Made by a program: the position numbers and the translations under genes. Source: Cheiracanthium punctorium (taxonomy: Eukaryota; Arthropoda; Arachnida; Araneae; Cheiracanthiidae). From it: 64,000 bases of DNA. This document shows positions 32,253 to 43,652 of the stretch, piece after piece (positions within the stretch are counted from its first letter, which is position 1; each line of letters begins with the position of its first letter). The stretch is from assembly GCA_038373885.1 (NCBI GenBank), contig JAWZYV010011902.1:186001-250000 (forward strand), in the 5' to 3' direction. Below the pieces are notes generated by a model. The model did not search any database and was not told the DNA's origin. It worked only from the letters and a program-made list of their open reading frames with translations.

Positions 32253-33480
32253 TGCATCTGAGACCAACTTAAACAAACTTCAACGAGTGCAACTTAGCGC
32301 TGCAAGAATAATTACTGGCCTCCGCAACAGCTGCCCTAACAACATTGTATTGTATGAGAGTGACTTGCCTCCACTTTCTTTGAAAAGAAACTACTGCCTT
32401 ACTAAATATTACAATAAACTATATAGCTTCAGGGATCAGCATAGAACTTCTGCCTTTCTGCACTCTTGGCAAAACAATAAGCGCTTAAAGAAACACAGAC
32501 CTTTTTACTTGGCTAGTGAGATGGGACTGTTTTCCGATGAAGTGGAATTGCACTCCTTAAAGCCCACACCTTTTCTTTTTGTGCTTCTCCCAGAGCGTAT
32601 ACATTTCCAGACTGAACTCTTGACGAGGTGTGTAAAAAGTCAGATATTCCTGAACTCACTAGACAGATGGCTCTTGAGACAGTACATGCCATCCCTCTCT
32701 CTGCACTGAAAACGTACACTGATGGTAGCAGGGGTGCCGGAGATGTATCTGGAAGTGATGTGCATATCGAGACACCAAACACCACAATAGATCTTAAGTT
32801 TAGAAATACTGATGTCTGTTTCGTCTTCAGGTCTGAACTTGGGGCAGTATACAAGGGACTACATTTTATTTACATGACCATTGAACTTGTTTTCAAGACA
32901 TTTGGATTTTATCGGAAAGTCGTGCCTCTATACAGCACCTTTCACACTGTTAACTGTTGGGGATAACTGTTGGGGATATGACGATCCTACATATACTAGA
33001 AATCATGGATCAGCTTGCTAAAAGACACCCTATACACTTGCAATAGGTCCCCCTACCATGTTGGACTGAATGGTAATATGGTTGCCGATTGTTTGGCCAA
33101 GGCTGCCTCTGCTGATGGCCTGCATGACAACGCTAAATTAACTTATTCAGAAATTTCCTCAATCAAAAAAAAAGGAATTAAGCACACTTTGGAGAGTTCC
33201 TCCTGCTCGCCCATGGTACTTTGGCAGAAGACCTCTTTGGTGCTACGAGCTCAATATATCGAAAAAACAGCAGACGGCTCTCTTACGCTTTCTGAGAGCT
33301 CCCTATTAAATCCCTTGCATTTCAACAGGCCGAAAGGCTATTTTCGGAATGTCATTCGTATGGGGCTATTCAAGCCTCCAACCCCCCCTCCCCGATCATA
33401 TTCTTAATTGTTTAAATTTTACCGTTTTTGAGATTTTAAGAGATCCGATTTTATTTTTGGACCTTCTGGACAGTTTTCGT
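32253..33480 (+). pseudogene. LINE connection and RNase H remnant
   Basis: Fragments in shifting frames: ASETNLNKLQRVQLSAARII, a spacer, LKTYTDGSRGAG (first RNase H Asp), FRSELGAVYKGL (catalytic Glu), then PYHVGLNGNMVADCLAKAA (the x-H-x-G-x-x-G-N-x-x-A-D block with the His kept), and a tail readable as PDHILNCLNFTVFEIL. Frame breaks occur at about 32600, 32900, 33000 and 33250. Confidence 0.82.
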
Positions 33481-33538
33481 TTTTAATGAGATAATGTAGC
33501 TTAGCTACATCATCTGAGATTAGGAACAACAGCAACAG
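32253..33538 (+). mobile_element. Second copy of the I/Jockey-type LINE, 3' part only
   Basis: Begins inside the post-RT connection region and runs to an AACAACAGCAACAG-type tail near 33538. It is the same family as 8309-10428, shown by the QLSAARIITG(L/F)RN and VLYE(S/A)DL blocks, but much more decayed. Everything upstream of the connection region is missing. Confidence 0.82.
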
Positions 33539-33699
33539 AAAATAGGTAAGTTATTTTGCAAGTTTATGTATTTGAATTTTCTGTGGTTTTTATCTGTAAT
33601 ACTTGAGAAAAATAAATGCATCTTCATCTGTCACTTCAAAATTATTACACTTTAACAACATTCTCAAAGAGATATATATCCATTTTTTGAACTTATAAC
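33539..33699. other. Spacer
   Basis: No recognisable feature. Confidence 0.4.
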
Positions 33700-33881
33700 A
33701 AAACCGTTTCTGTTGCTCAGTTCAGTTAATTTAGCGTTATTTAATAGAGTTGTGAAGCACAACCTGAATGAGTCCCGCCATTAAAACTATAAAACCGTTT
33801 CTGTTGCTCAGTTCAGTTAATTTAGCGTTATTTAATAGAGTTGTGAAGCACAACCTGAATGAGTCTCGCCATTAAAACTAT
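33700..33881. repeat. 91-bp tandem duplication
   Basis: 33700-33790 and 33791-33881 differ at one base (AGTCCCGCC against AGTCTCGCC). The unit starts AAAACCGTTTCTG and ends ATTAAAACTAT. It is recent compared with every other repeat in the window. Confidence 0.97.
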
Positions 33882-34084
33882 CAAAACAAATTGAAAATGT
33901 ATTTGAGATATGTAACTTTTGGAAAGTGTTTACAACATTGCCATAAAATTTACAATAAAATTATAAACAATCTCATTTAATGAAGATCCAACTGATGTAA
34001 TTTGTTACTCACGAGTAGCATTCTGCATCATAAAGCATAAAAAAACTAGAAGGAAAAATGCAACTCCGTTCCTTTTTCTACAAT
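33882..34084. other. Spacer
   Basis: No recognisable feature. Confidence 0.4.
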
Positions 34085-34378
34085 CGTTAATTCTCCAATA
34101 ATGTTAGCACTTTTGTGCCAGTAAACCTGTTACTAAAAATACCCTTCCACTTAACTCCTCTGAAATAAATGAAAAGAGGATATTCGCTTTCACAAAGTGG
34201 GGGGGGGGGTGAAGGTAAGTAGTGGTTTCGATAGACCCCCCGTGCCCCCCCGCTGTTGAACAATCAATGTGTCAGAAGACGAGAAGCTCCATTATTAGAC
34301 GACCTTTCTTACAAGCCCTTAAATAAAAAAGCTCAAAGCCCAGTGAAATGCGATTAAAGAACTAATGCTATATTTTTT
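34085..34378 (+). repeat. Dispersed repeat, partner at 25125-25437
   Basis: Same ordered words as the partner, with an extra G run (about 11 G near 34199) and C-rich stretches not seen there. Family unknown. Confidence 0.65.
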
Positions 34379-34957
34379 AACTGAATTCTCCTGTCTCTCC
34401 AGTCTCCTGTCTGAGAATTACTCTTGAATTGTACATGAATTTTTTTTTTAATATTATAAAAGAATCAAGTGCAAATCTGTAAATGTGCAATAAAGCGCAT
34501 TGTTTGTTCTAAAAAGGTCTCCTGTTATCAAAACTGACTAACTGAAAAATAAACATCCTTAGACGAATAAAATAATAAGTATATTTATTTTGAAAGCTAT
34601 AAAAGTACTGTATAGAAAATTTAAATATAGTTACAAATGCTGCTAATAGAGTGACACTGATAAATACGAAAATATAAAGAAAAATGCTTTGTATTATATA
34701 AAAACTTAAAATCAATATTTATTAATATTAAACTAAAAGGAATTTATTTTGCAATCATGCATTAGAAAGAAGAGTTCTAATGCATGACTTTATAATTGAA
34801 ATAAATTCGATTGGATATGCCCATTTGTAGTTAAATCAATTGACGTTTTACTGATCAATCTGCATTAATAGTAAACTAAATTTCTAATTATTTATATATG
34901 TATGTATTTAATAATAGTAAGTTACGAAATGACAACATCACTCACTAAGGAAATATA
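34379..34957. other. AT-rich intergenic DNA
   Basis: No gene recognised. A GAACTCTTCTTTCT-type short inverted pair around ATGCATTAGAA lies at 34756-34785. Confidence 0.5.
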
Positions 34958-35118
34958 CAGGGTGTCTCGAAAACACCCACATATCCTTTTATTCATTGAA
35001 TATTGATCATACATACATGCAATATATTACAAAATTGAGTAAAAAGAGGTACAGATTTGTATAGTATTGATGAAAATTTTCAGAAGATTAAACCTAAATA
35101 AATGCAAAATTAAAAGTT
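34958..35118 (+). mobile_element. Left end of a mariner-type MITE
   Basis: CAGGGTGTCTCGAAAACACC follows a TA at 34956-34957. The following about 150 bp align with the left arm of the MITE at 37816 (shared words ATTGATC, AAATTACAAA-like, GAAAATTTTCAG, TTAAACCTAAATAAAT). The right end is missing; Gypsy sequence follows. Confidence 0.6.
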
Positions 35119-35164
35119 TTAAGGTCTACTGCGTGGTCTACAGCCACGGAGTTTACTGCGAGTA

Positions 35165-35423
35165 CTTGGTGTGAAGCTCTTGGGGTGCCCTTCTCACGGA
35201 AGACGGCGTCCACCTACATCCTGAGAAGGTTGAAGTTATTTGTATTTTTCTGCAACCGCTACCGGGGCTTAACTCTACCGCTTACTGGCAGTGGTAAACT
35301 TTTACTGACGTTTCTTGCCATCAGCAACTTTACATCAAGTCCCCTCTGCCTCACTTTCCTAAAATTAACAGAAATGAAAGGTGAAAAATTACTTGGACTT
35401 CTGAGGCCCTTCACTCTTTCCAA

Positions 35424-35463
<40 letters not shown>

Positions 35464-37140
35464 CTAGGACGATCTAGCTAATGATGCTATTTGGATTTTT
35501 GATAAACCAAAGAACAAACTTTCCTTCTTGACCTAATTCTCGAACACGGAGATCGGTGCTTTTCTGCAAGTTCAGAATCTTAAAGGCTGTCGGACACTTG
35601 CATTCTTCCCAAGAAAGCTTGCTATATCAGAAATTCGGAACAGCACTTACAATTGCAACTCCTTGCAATGTAAGCTGCTATGAAATTTTTCGGCCCTTCC
35701 TAGAGGAGAGAGAGTTCATAGTCCTCACGGATCACAAACCACTTACTTTTGCTTTCGCTAAGAGCTCTAATCCATGCCCCAGGCACCATTGTCGATTAAT
35801 TGTCGACAAATATTATGTTCGTGAAAGGTCGAAGCAATGTCGTGGCTGACAGCCTCTCAGCTACACAATATATCTTTTCCGTCCCATATTGATTTTTCAT
35901 CGTTGATTACAGCGCAACTGACTGATGAAGAGCTTTAAATCTGTACAGCCAAACCTTATCAAGAGTGCACTCAAAGTCTAACCCCTGAAGATGGAGAGTG
36001 AAGTAACTATCATCTGCGACACTTCTCGACGGACCATCCGTCCTAATTTGACAGCATCTTCCCAGCAACAAGCATTTTAGATTCTTCACAATTTTGCACA
36101 TCCTGTAATCCGTACCACAAAGAAGATCATCCAGCAGCGATATGTCTAGCAGACACATTTCTCAAAGACATTACTCAGTGGACACGCTGTTGCATTTCAT
36201 GCCAAAGATCAAAACCGAAGATACACGGAAAATGCACTCTAAGCATTTCCATTACGGAACAAACTATTTGATCCTGTTCACTTGACTCGGTTAGTCCTTT
36301 TCATTCATCAGAAAGTTTGCCTTCTTGCATGAAGCGATCAGAGTAGATCTTTCCGACATAACCGCGGAAAAAAAACGGTCCACACATTTCTATCTGACTG
36401 GATCGCTTGTTTCGGTGTTCCTTTCACGATAACTACAGATCAAAGCATTATAAGTCTTCTCTGTTCTCACTCTCAAAAATGCTAGGAATACAGCAGATGA
36501 GGACAATTCCGTATCACTCAGCTGGAGATGTTGTGTGGCATTTACAACGCTCGCTAAAGCATGCCCTTCGATCTAGGTAAAACAACAGTTGGACTGATTC
36601 ATTAACCGCCGCTCTTCATTGTCTAAGAAAAGCTTTTAAACCCGATCTCAAGTGCACAGCTTCCGAATTGGTCTACGGATGTAATCTTTGCTTGCCTGGG
36701 AAATTCTTAGTGTCATCTTTGGGACCTAGTACAGCTACGACAGGGTCCTTACTTCTATTTCGCGAATACCTGCGAAATTTATCACCAACTCTGACCTCTA
36801 CTTACAATAACTTAAAAACTTTTATACAGCCTGCATTAAAGTTATGCTCGCACGTATTCGTCTGTCGTGATGTTAAGCGGAAACTTCTTCAACCACCATA
36901 TAACGGTACATAACAGATATTCGAGCAGAGTAAAAAACATTTTACCTTTTCATTTCTGGCAGAAAATCTGTCATCCGCATTCATCCACACAAATCTGCTT
37001 TCATGAAAAATGAAAATGCTGAAAATGAAACTCTGCAGCGGAAAGTGCTGAATAAAAATTTACCATTTACAGACACTGTAACACTTTCCAAGATTCTTAA
37101 TGGGATCCACCGGCTACTCGTTCGGGAAGAATGATCAAAT
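35165..37140 (+). mobile_element. Second Ty3/Gypsy pol remnant, heavily decayed
   Basis: Fragments in the correct order across three frames: RT end (GVHLHPEKVEVICIFLQP), RT-RNase H linker (KITWTSEALHSFQ), RNase H (EEREFIVLTDHKPLTFAF), zinc-binding domain (TQWTRCCISCQRSKPK), integrase core fragments (SSLFSLSKMLGIQQMRTIPY, SELVYGCNLCLPGKF), and the C-terminal tail (CSHVFVCRDVKRKLLQPPYN). It differs from the 1-3036 element in the TDHKPLTFAF block, so it is a different Gypsy lineage. Many stops and deletions are present; most of the RT and the first integrase Asp region are missing or unreadable. Confidence 0.85.
35424..35462. repeat. AAT microsatellite, 13 units
   Basis: Pure (AAT) run inside the Gypsy remnant, between the RT-RNase H linker and RNase H fragments. 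Confidence 0.97.
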
Positions 37141-37815
37141 TTAACCCCAGATTTCGTACGTATGGTACTTGGGGAATGTACTGTGGCTGTTTGGCAATCA
37201 CGTTGATCGAAAGGTAAATCATTACACAAATTATTTCATTCTATAGAATTCCAATTGAGAAACCGTCAAAATAAATACTTTAGTTTTTATTTATTTAAGA
37301 AATAAATGTAAGTGAAATTAAAAAAAAAAAATATTTCCTTTCTAATTGCAACAATTACATTCGTACTTTATTTATTTTTTCTTTATTAAGAAAGTCTTAA
37401 ATTTCATCTTGTGCCACTTTATATTTTTACATGTCTGGAATAAGTTTCTTAATGGCAATCTCCCTTTATTTTTTCAAAACAGAGTGTGTTTATTTTTGTG
37501 GAACGAACTTTTTTAAAATTATAGCCTTCCGTGACCGTTTTCTCACCTTTTTTGCTGAAAGAGCATTTGTCCTTCATCGAAATGTCTAGCCTGTGGAATA
37601 CCTATACAAATGCTTTTATTGTACATGTATTCCACAATCTGAAAGCTACTCTTAATTTGACGAACTTTTCTAATTGGAAGTATGTTCATTCAAATATGTA
37701 ATAATTCTTTCATTATATACTTTGTCTAAAAATATTATAGGCATTATATCGAATGACTAGGTATCCTGTAGAACGTCAGCATTGGTTGTAATGCACACGA
37801 ACACGCGCATATAAA
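37141..37815. other. Intergenic DNA with a 50-bp MITE-derived block
   Basis: No gene. 37637-37686 is identical over 50 bp to 39493-39542 in the right arm of the MITE at 38549-39598, with no surrounding similarity. Confidence 0.7.
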
Positions 37816-38546
37816 CAGGGTGTACAAAAAACAAGGTCCTAAGCTTTTAATTATTCGATGTTGATCGAAGACGTACAATAAATTACAAAGTTACTTGAAA
37901 AAAAAGTTCAGAATTTTATGGTATTCATTACAATTTTCAGGAAATTAAATCTTAAATTTAAATGAATACATTTTTTAAAAAATTCTTATACAGCTCCTAT
38001 TAAAAAAAAAATCCCAGTTAGTTATCCCAGGCTCCATGCATAAATAAAATAATGAAATAATGTACAGAACTTTAGCATTTTATTTTAAAGTATGTCGAAG
38101 ATGTGAAAATTAGTATATTACTGAATTAAACCACTTTTCAGTTGCTATCGAACGGGAAGAAACTCACGTCAAATAATCATATATTAGAGATCGTTCGAAA
38201 ATAATGAAAGAAAAAAATGGATAAATACATAAAACTTTCTCTAATATTGATATTGTATAGACCCTGGAAAAATTAGTTTACTCATATCTCTGCGTCTTTT
38301 CATGATGAAAGTCTGAAACTGTCCATCACCTCATGAATGTATGGAGCACATTTTACTAACAGCAAATGTTTTTATGCAAGGGCTGTATAAAATTTAAAAG
38401 TTTATATTTATTTAGATTTATTTTCCTGAAAATTTTAATGTATACTATGAAATTCTTTATTTACATAAATTTTTTGAGTTATTGTATATGTCGGTGATTA
38501 ATATTTGAGAAATGAATACTTAGGTGAGTGATTTTGGGACACCCTA
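37816..38546. mobile_element. mariner-type MITE (731 bp)
   Basis: Long inverted arms: the left starts CAGGGTGTACAAAAAACAAG, and the right, read inward, starts TAGGGTGTCCCAAAATCACT. Similarity continues about 150 bp through TATTAATC and TTTTCAGGAAA blocks. The right end is followed by TA at 38547-38548; the left target base pair reads AA. No coding capacity is apparent. Confidence 0.78.
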
Positions 38547-38548
38547 TA

Positions 38549-39598
38549 CCGGGTGATTCAAAATAGATGTTAAGGCGATTATTTTTTCAAACGTAAGTGA
38601 TCGAAATATACTTTAACATACAATTACAAAAGTTCGTCAAATTAAGAGTAGCTTTTACATATGGCATTTTTTTTACTGGGGGTTGTATACATATTAAAAT
38701 ACGAAATTTAATTTTTATACGGTCACTCCTTTCCTACCCTTAGAAGAATGTTGCTCTTTGCCTAAGAAAATTAATTAAACAAATCCCGTGTCTCTAAGTG
38801 GAATAGTCAACGAAAAATTTATTTTTAAAAATGATGACTTACACCACTTTATCTGCTGTGTTGGCTTCGGTTTTCAAGCGAAAAAATCTTTACTTTGGGG
38901 ACCAAATATGAGTTGAAAAAATTTAAATAACGATCGCATTGTTGACAATTAAATGTGTTCAAATGTGTGAAATCAACAAGTACAGTTTCCCCTGAAACGA
39001 TCGGTACTGCTTTGTGAAATTAGCGATAATTTAGCCTTTTAGGGGGGGTCATCAACTAATTACATCACGCTTCTAGAAAAGGAATTTTAAAGTGTAAACA
39101 AGAGTTACAAAATAATGGTGTAGGCTACAATGATGTGGTAGCTTTCACTAGAAATTGCCAAACATGCGTTACGGGAAAATTCTAATTAAATTGCGATTTG
39201 AGGTGTCAGCTGTGTCTATCGAGTGACTACCAACATAAATTAACGTCTTTTGAAAAGTAACTACATTTTTCTCACTTTGGAGTCATCCCTTTATTGCTTG
39301 GCGACAAATGCCAAAATTTTCTAATTGATCTATCTCGGAAACTATTTCACTTAGAGACACGGGATTTGTTTTATTAATTTTCTTAGGCAAAGAGCAACAT
39401 TCTTCTAAATATAAAAGGTAGGAAAGGAGGGACCGTATAAAAATTAAATTCCGTATTTTAATATGCATACAACCCCCGTAGAAAAATGCCATATCTGAAA
39501 GCTACTCTTAATTTGACGAACTTTTCTAATTGGAAGTATGTTTCGATCACTTACGGTTTAAAAAAGAATCGCCTTAACATCTATTTTGAATCGCCCGG
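38549..39598. mobile_element. TA-flanked foldback MITE (1050 bp) with ~270-bp arms
   Basis: Perfect TA at 38547-38548 and 39599-39600. Ends, read inward, are CCGGGTGATTCAAAATAGAT on the left and CCGGGCGATTCAAAATAGAT on the right. The arms pair for about 270 bp, including TTGCTCTTTGCCTAAGAAAA and the GACACGGGATTTG block. The unique centre is about 500 bp without coding motifs. It sits exactly on the terminal TA of the neighbouring MITE. Confidence 0.88.
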
Positions 39599-39600
39599 TA

Positions 39601-40952
39601 TATAAATTACATTAAAATAAATCAATGGAAATTTAAGCAAGTATTTGATAGATTAGATAGTTCAGACGAGCTTTTCGAAGTTCATTAGTTTCAGGTAAAT
39701 GATATTAAATGCATTATTCACTTGTTCGGATTAATGAAGTATTTTTTCCTTTCAGAGTAACTTTTGAAATTATTCATTTTGTAAAATGTTCAACATTTAT
39801 AGATTTAAAATTAACGGTGCCATATTAAATTACTTTAAAACTGTCCTGCAACATTCAAGTTTTCATCAGTATATTCTCTAGGTTGGAATATTAAAATTTA
39901 CCTTTGTCAATAAGTTTCCTCTTTTTATTATATTGCCTAATAAATGACATGAATTTAAACATAGTAGTTTGGGCGTGTAACCCTTCAGACTTTTATTGGT
40001 TGTAAGTAAAATAATATTCATTAGCTAGGTCTTTGGATGACCCTAGCTTAATATTTTTATTTATTATTGAAATTACCCTAGTAGGAAATGGTCATCGGTT
40101 TCTGAAATGCTGATCATAAGTTTGGGAGGAAGCTCAGCGGAAGCCCTTGACAGGTTCTTAATGTCATCTCTGTGGAGTAGGGGAGACATATCTTGGTTCT
40201 TGCTTTCGTATGTTCGCTCCACAATATTAGGATGAACCATCATCACGGGTGAATATTGTGCGTGGAGACGAGGTGATTAAGAGCATTCTTATCCCGGAAG
40301 ATCTAACAGACTGTAACTTACGATGTGGAATCTATGGCCTTTGTTGAGACTGCAATCGATAAAAATTTGAAAAAAATCATAGTATTACAAATTGGTCTGT
40401 TTATTACTTTTAATGTTTCCATTTGTACATATAATCCTACATACATATATTTATTTTTATGCACTTAATATCATAAGTGCAGCGAGAACGAAAATTTTGA
40501 GCAAATAAGATATTTTTTCGTGTTGTCATGAATATTACCTTCAAAATTTGGCGAGGAAATTTTATCTTTTAAAAATATTAATAAGATTATACCATACAAC
40601 TAGCCAGCAAGGTGGGCAGCATACGCTATCCCATGCAAATTCACGTTTAAAAAAATCATACATAAATAATAATTATTATGTTAGTATACTCGGCTGATTG
40701 TAAATAAAAATTTTACATGGACCTTTTTGTGGCCGACCTGTGCAACCTCAAATCCAAAACTAGTTAATTAGGTGTTAGAGCTTAATTTGCTGACAAAAGA
40801 AATGTTAGCTGATGTCCGCTACTCAGATTAAGCCGAAACAATAATCACATTTATCGTCCAAACCTCCCGTATTAGACGGAGGTAAATTTGAAATATTTAC
40901 TGAAACAGCCCATCTGTACTGAATTTTAAATGGCTTCTGAAACTGCTCTACC
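39601..40952. other. AT-rich intergenic DNA
   Basis: No gene recognised. A moderately GC-rich patch at 40120-40330 has no recognised motif. Confidence 0.5.
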
Positions 40953-41119
40953 CAATGACGTAGACAAGGGGATAGGGAGGTCACAACCCCCCCCCCCCAA
41001 CGAGGAATATTTTGCCATTCAAAATGTATATTCTTCACTCCCTTATCACACACACGTATACATACATGTGAGTTGCAGTAGTCGTAACCCTCCATTAAAA
41101 ATTTCTGGCTACGCCATTG
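40953..41119. mobile_element. hAT-type MITE
   Basis: Ends CAATGACGTAGAC and, complemented from the right, CAATGGCGTAGCCAG, close to the CAGTGGCG ends of the copies at 46428 and 54844. The interior (C run, CACACACGTATACATACAT, GCAGTAGTCGTAAC) is shared with 54844-55014. The target duplication is not clean here. Confidence 0.68.
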
Positions 41120-42382
41120 ACCTACCCACACATTTATATGGAAAAGATGGACTAGAACCGCTTTTTCTCACGTGTAAAATAACTGCATGAATAAAGTGCT
41201 TCAATTTCTATTCGAATGTATAACAATGTATTTGAATGAATTAGAACGTTAGTTTGAAAAATGACTATTTTTTAATGTATAAAAACTATATTCTACGGTA
41301 AATAAATTATTTTTTGGAAATATGTAGGCACTCGGTTTTTTCCAATAATGTCACTTACTAGAAAATAAGGCATAATATCGTTCCAATGTGATACAAAACC
41401 CGATTCCATAATTTTAAATAATGCGTAAAATCCTTCTTTGGGATATAGGGATAATCCTTTCTCTAATTGGGGGGGGGGATTCTTGCCAGAAAATGAAGGA
41501 AAAACCCTGATTATGTAACTGAAAATAATGGAGAGAAACCGTTTTGTAATAACATGTGAACGGAAATTAACCGTTTTCTCCGGCACCGAAAATGGGAAAA
41601 ATGGGGGTCAGCTTTGCTGCCAGACAATGATCGTTTATTTCAGTAAACTTTTATAACAGTGAGTGTAATTTTGGACGTGTGTAGATAATTTCCTAAAAAT
41701 TTATTTTTTTTCACTTTGCGTGAACTAGAAAGTTATCTATTGAAACTTTTGCCCACTTTACCCACTTTATAGGATTTTTATAGGCACACGTAAAATGAAC
41801 AGTTTAGATGTGAAACAGCTAGCTGCTAGCGGTTTGGGGAAATGTAGAAACAGCTGTTGTTAGAAGCGCATGTCTTCTCAACAAAACTGTAGTTTCAGGA
41901 TATTCTGTGGAGCTGTATAAGTGGCTCCAATTGATGGGTTTTTCATCGAATATGCAACCAGACACAAATTATAGATTTTTGATGCAGAGTCCCTTTCATC
42001 AAAGAAGTGATGACTTATGAGGTTTGGCAAATAAGTTCATCAAATATTACTTGCTGGTCGCATTCTTTTAACATTTATAGCAACAGATATTTGAATGGGT
42101 AATCGTTGGAAAATGTATGTGTTTGATATGATAATATGATACCTATTATTTTAGTATATTTTGGTTAAAAACTAATATTGTTACAATTAAGAGAGATATT
42201 CAAAAACTAACTAAACAAATAAATACACATTTTATCTGTTAAAAATTTTGTTTTATTCCAAGAAAATTTTCTAATTTTCGAACTTTTATCAAAAAATACA
42301 ATCATACAGAGTTCAAAGCAGACCCATATTAAATCTAAACCTACAGTCCAAAACATATTAATATTTCAGGTTTAGTCTTTGA
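41120..42382. other. Intergenic DNA
   Basis: No gene recognised. A G run lies near 41469-41477. Confidence 0.5.
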
Positions 42383-42413
42383 GACAGCTGGCTGTTCGGC
42401 ACAGCCAGCTGTC
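42383..42413. repeat. 12-bp perfect hairpin
   Basis: GACAGCTGGCTG, 7-base loop TTCGGCA, then the exact complement CAGCCAGCTGTC. No run of T follows and no gene ends nearby. Confidence 0.9.
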
Positions 42414-43478
42414 GTCAAAAAAGGGTCTCTAGATCTGTGGCACGCGATAAACATTTCGATCGTCCGCCATCTTGCTAGTAGTTAAGTCGAGCGATGGCAA
42501 CGGCTGTCCTTTTTTTCAACATTGGGAAAGGGTTGCGCCTCAAAGGGTTAAAAATCCGAATGTATCATAATTTGCAATAAGAGCACGAAAAGAAGAGTTC
42601 AAAACTTGTGTCTACTGCAGCATAAGCCTCAAGTCCGAAGCAAAGTATTCTTTCAGGCTGAGGTTTGAAAGCAGGTCTTGTTTCATTCCTCCTCAGTTCA
42701 AAACAGTCTGTATAGCCTTGATGTTGTGAAAATCCTTTTAGAGACAAGGCCCTTGGGCTGTGTGAGAAAGTTTTTAAATAAGTGTTCGTTCTTGGTAGTC
42801 CAGTCTCGGTTTAAAAAGAAACAATTGAGTTGGTTTCTCACTGGTAAAACGTCAGCTGTCAGATCGAAACACTCTGGTCTTCCAGCTTTAAGGTTGTTTG
42901 AAATCATCAATAATTCGTCCACATGCTGTAAAGCAGTTCAAATCAGACTCATATTCAAGTCAAAACCCAAAGTTTGAAACTTTGCATTATTCCGGCTTAA
43001 TTTTTGAAGGTACTGAGTTCTAGTTTGACTCGCAGTCACTATGAACCTATAGTCCGAACTTAGTTGTTCAAGCTCAATTTAAAAAGTTATCAGTGAAGTT
43101 TATTTCTGACTCAGCAAGGCTCAGATAAAAGTTTGAAATTCTATGATATTTCAGCTCTGATATGCCTTATAAGTTCAGAAACAGTTCGTCCATTTTGTCG
43201 AAGGCTAAGAATTCGGGAAGTTTTGAAAGCACTCGAATGCGAGTATCATCATTTACTTGTTTGTAGTTCAGGCAATGGTGCTACATTCTCATCATTGGCG
43301 TACATTTTTGGTGCATCCACAGCAACAGAATTTTCAGAAAAACTTCTTAAGCCTTTTACCAGTTTTTCTTTATACAGTGATATTACTTATGTCTTGAGTC
43401 TCATCAACGATGGCAGCTGCTTCATTATTTGTTAGAAGAACGTTTTCACATTTAAAAGGCGGTGCCTACAATTCATCC
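42414..43478. other. Unassigned region
   Basis: Both strands carry open frames of 75-100 codons (for example 43133-43435 plus, 42698-42922 minus) without recognisable motifs. Composition is a little less AT-rich than the surroundings, and it may be an old repeat. Confidence 0.4.
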
Positions 43479-43652
43479 ATATATCACAGCTGCTAACCTT
43501 CCCGATTTCTTCGGGAGATTTTCCACAACAAGTTTTAAACAGTTTTATTTTGCATTAAATTTTTGGCGTTATTTTCAGCATGAATTGCTAGGTAAAAATT
43601 AGTGGTGGGAAATCTCCCGAAGAAATCGGGAAGGTTGGCAGCTATGATATAT
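43479..43652. mobile_element. Short foldback MITE (~170 bp)
   Basis: Inverted arms of about 45 bp: ATATATCACAGCTGCTAACC then TTCCCGATTTCTTCGGGAGA on the left, and nearly exact complements on the right, ending GGCAGCTATGATATAT. Two or three mismatches only. The centre is about 80 bp of AT-rich sequence. Target duplication unclear because the pairing continues into the flanks. Confidence 0.8.

Noticed and set aside
40823..41131. 102-codon minus-strand frame, similar to one at 54822-55103
   Set aside because: The similarity comes from the shared hAT-type MITE (40953 and 54844 copies), not from a conserved protein.
43133..43435. 100-codon plus-strand frame, considered as a gene
   Set aside because: No domain, helix pattern or signal recognised; the region is open on both strands, suggesting chance.
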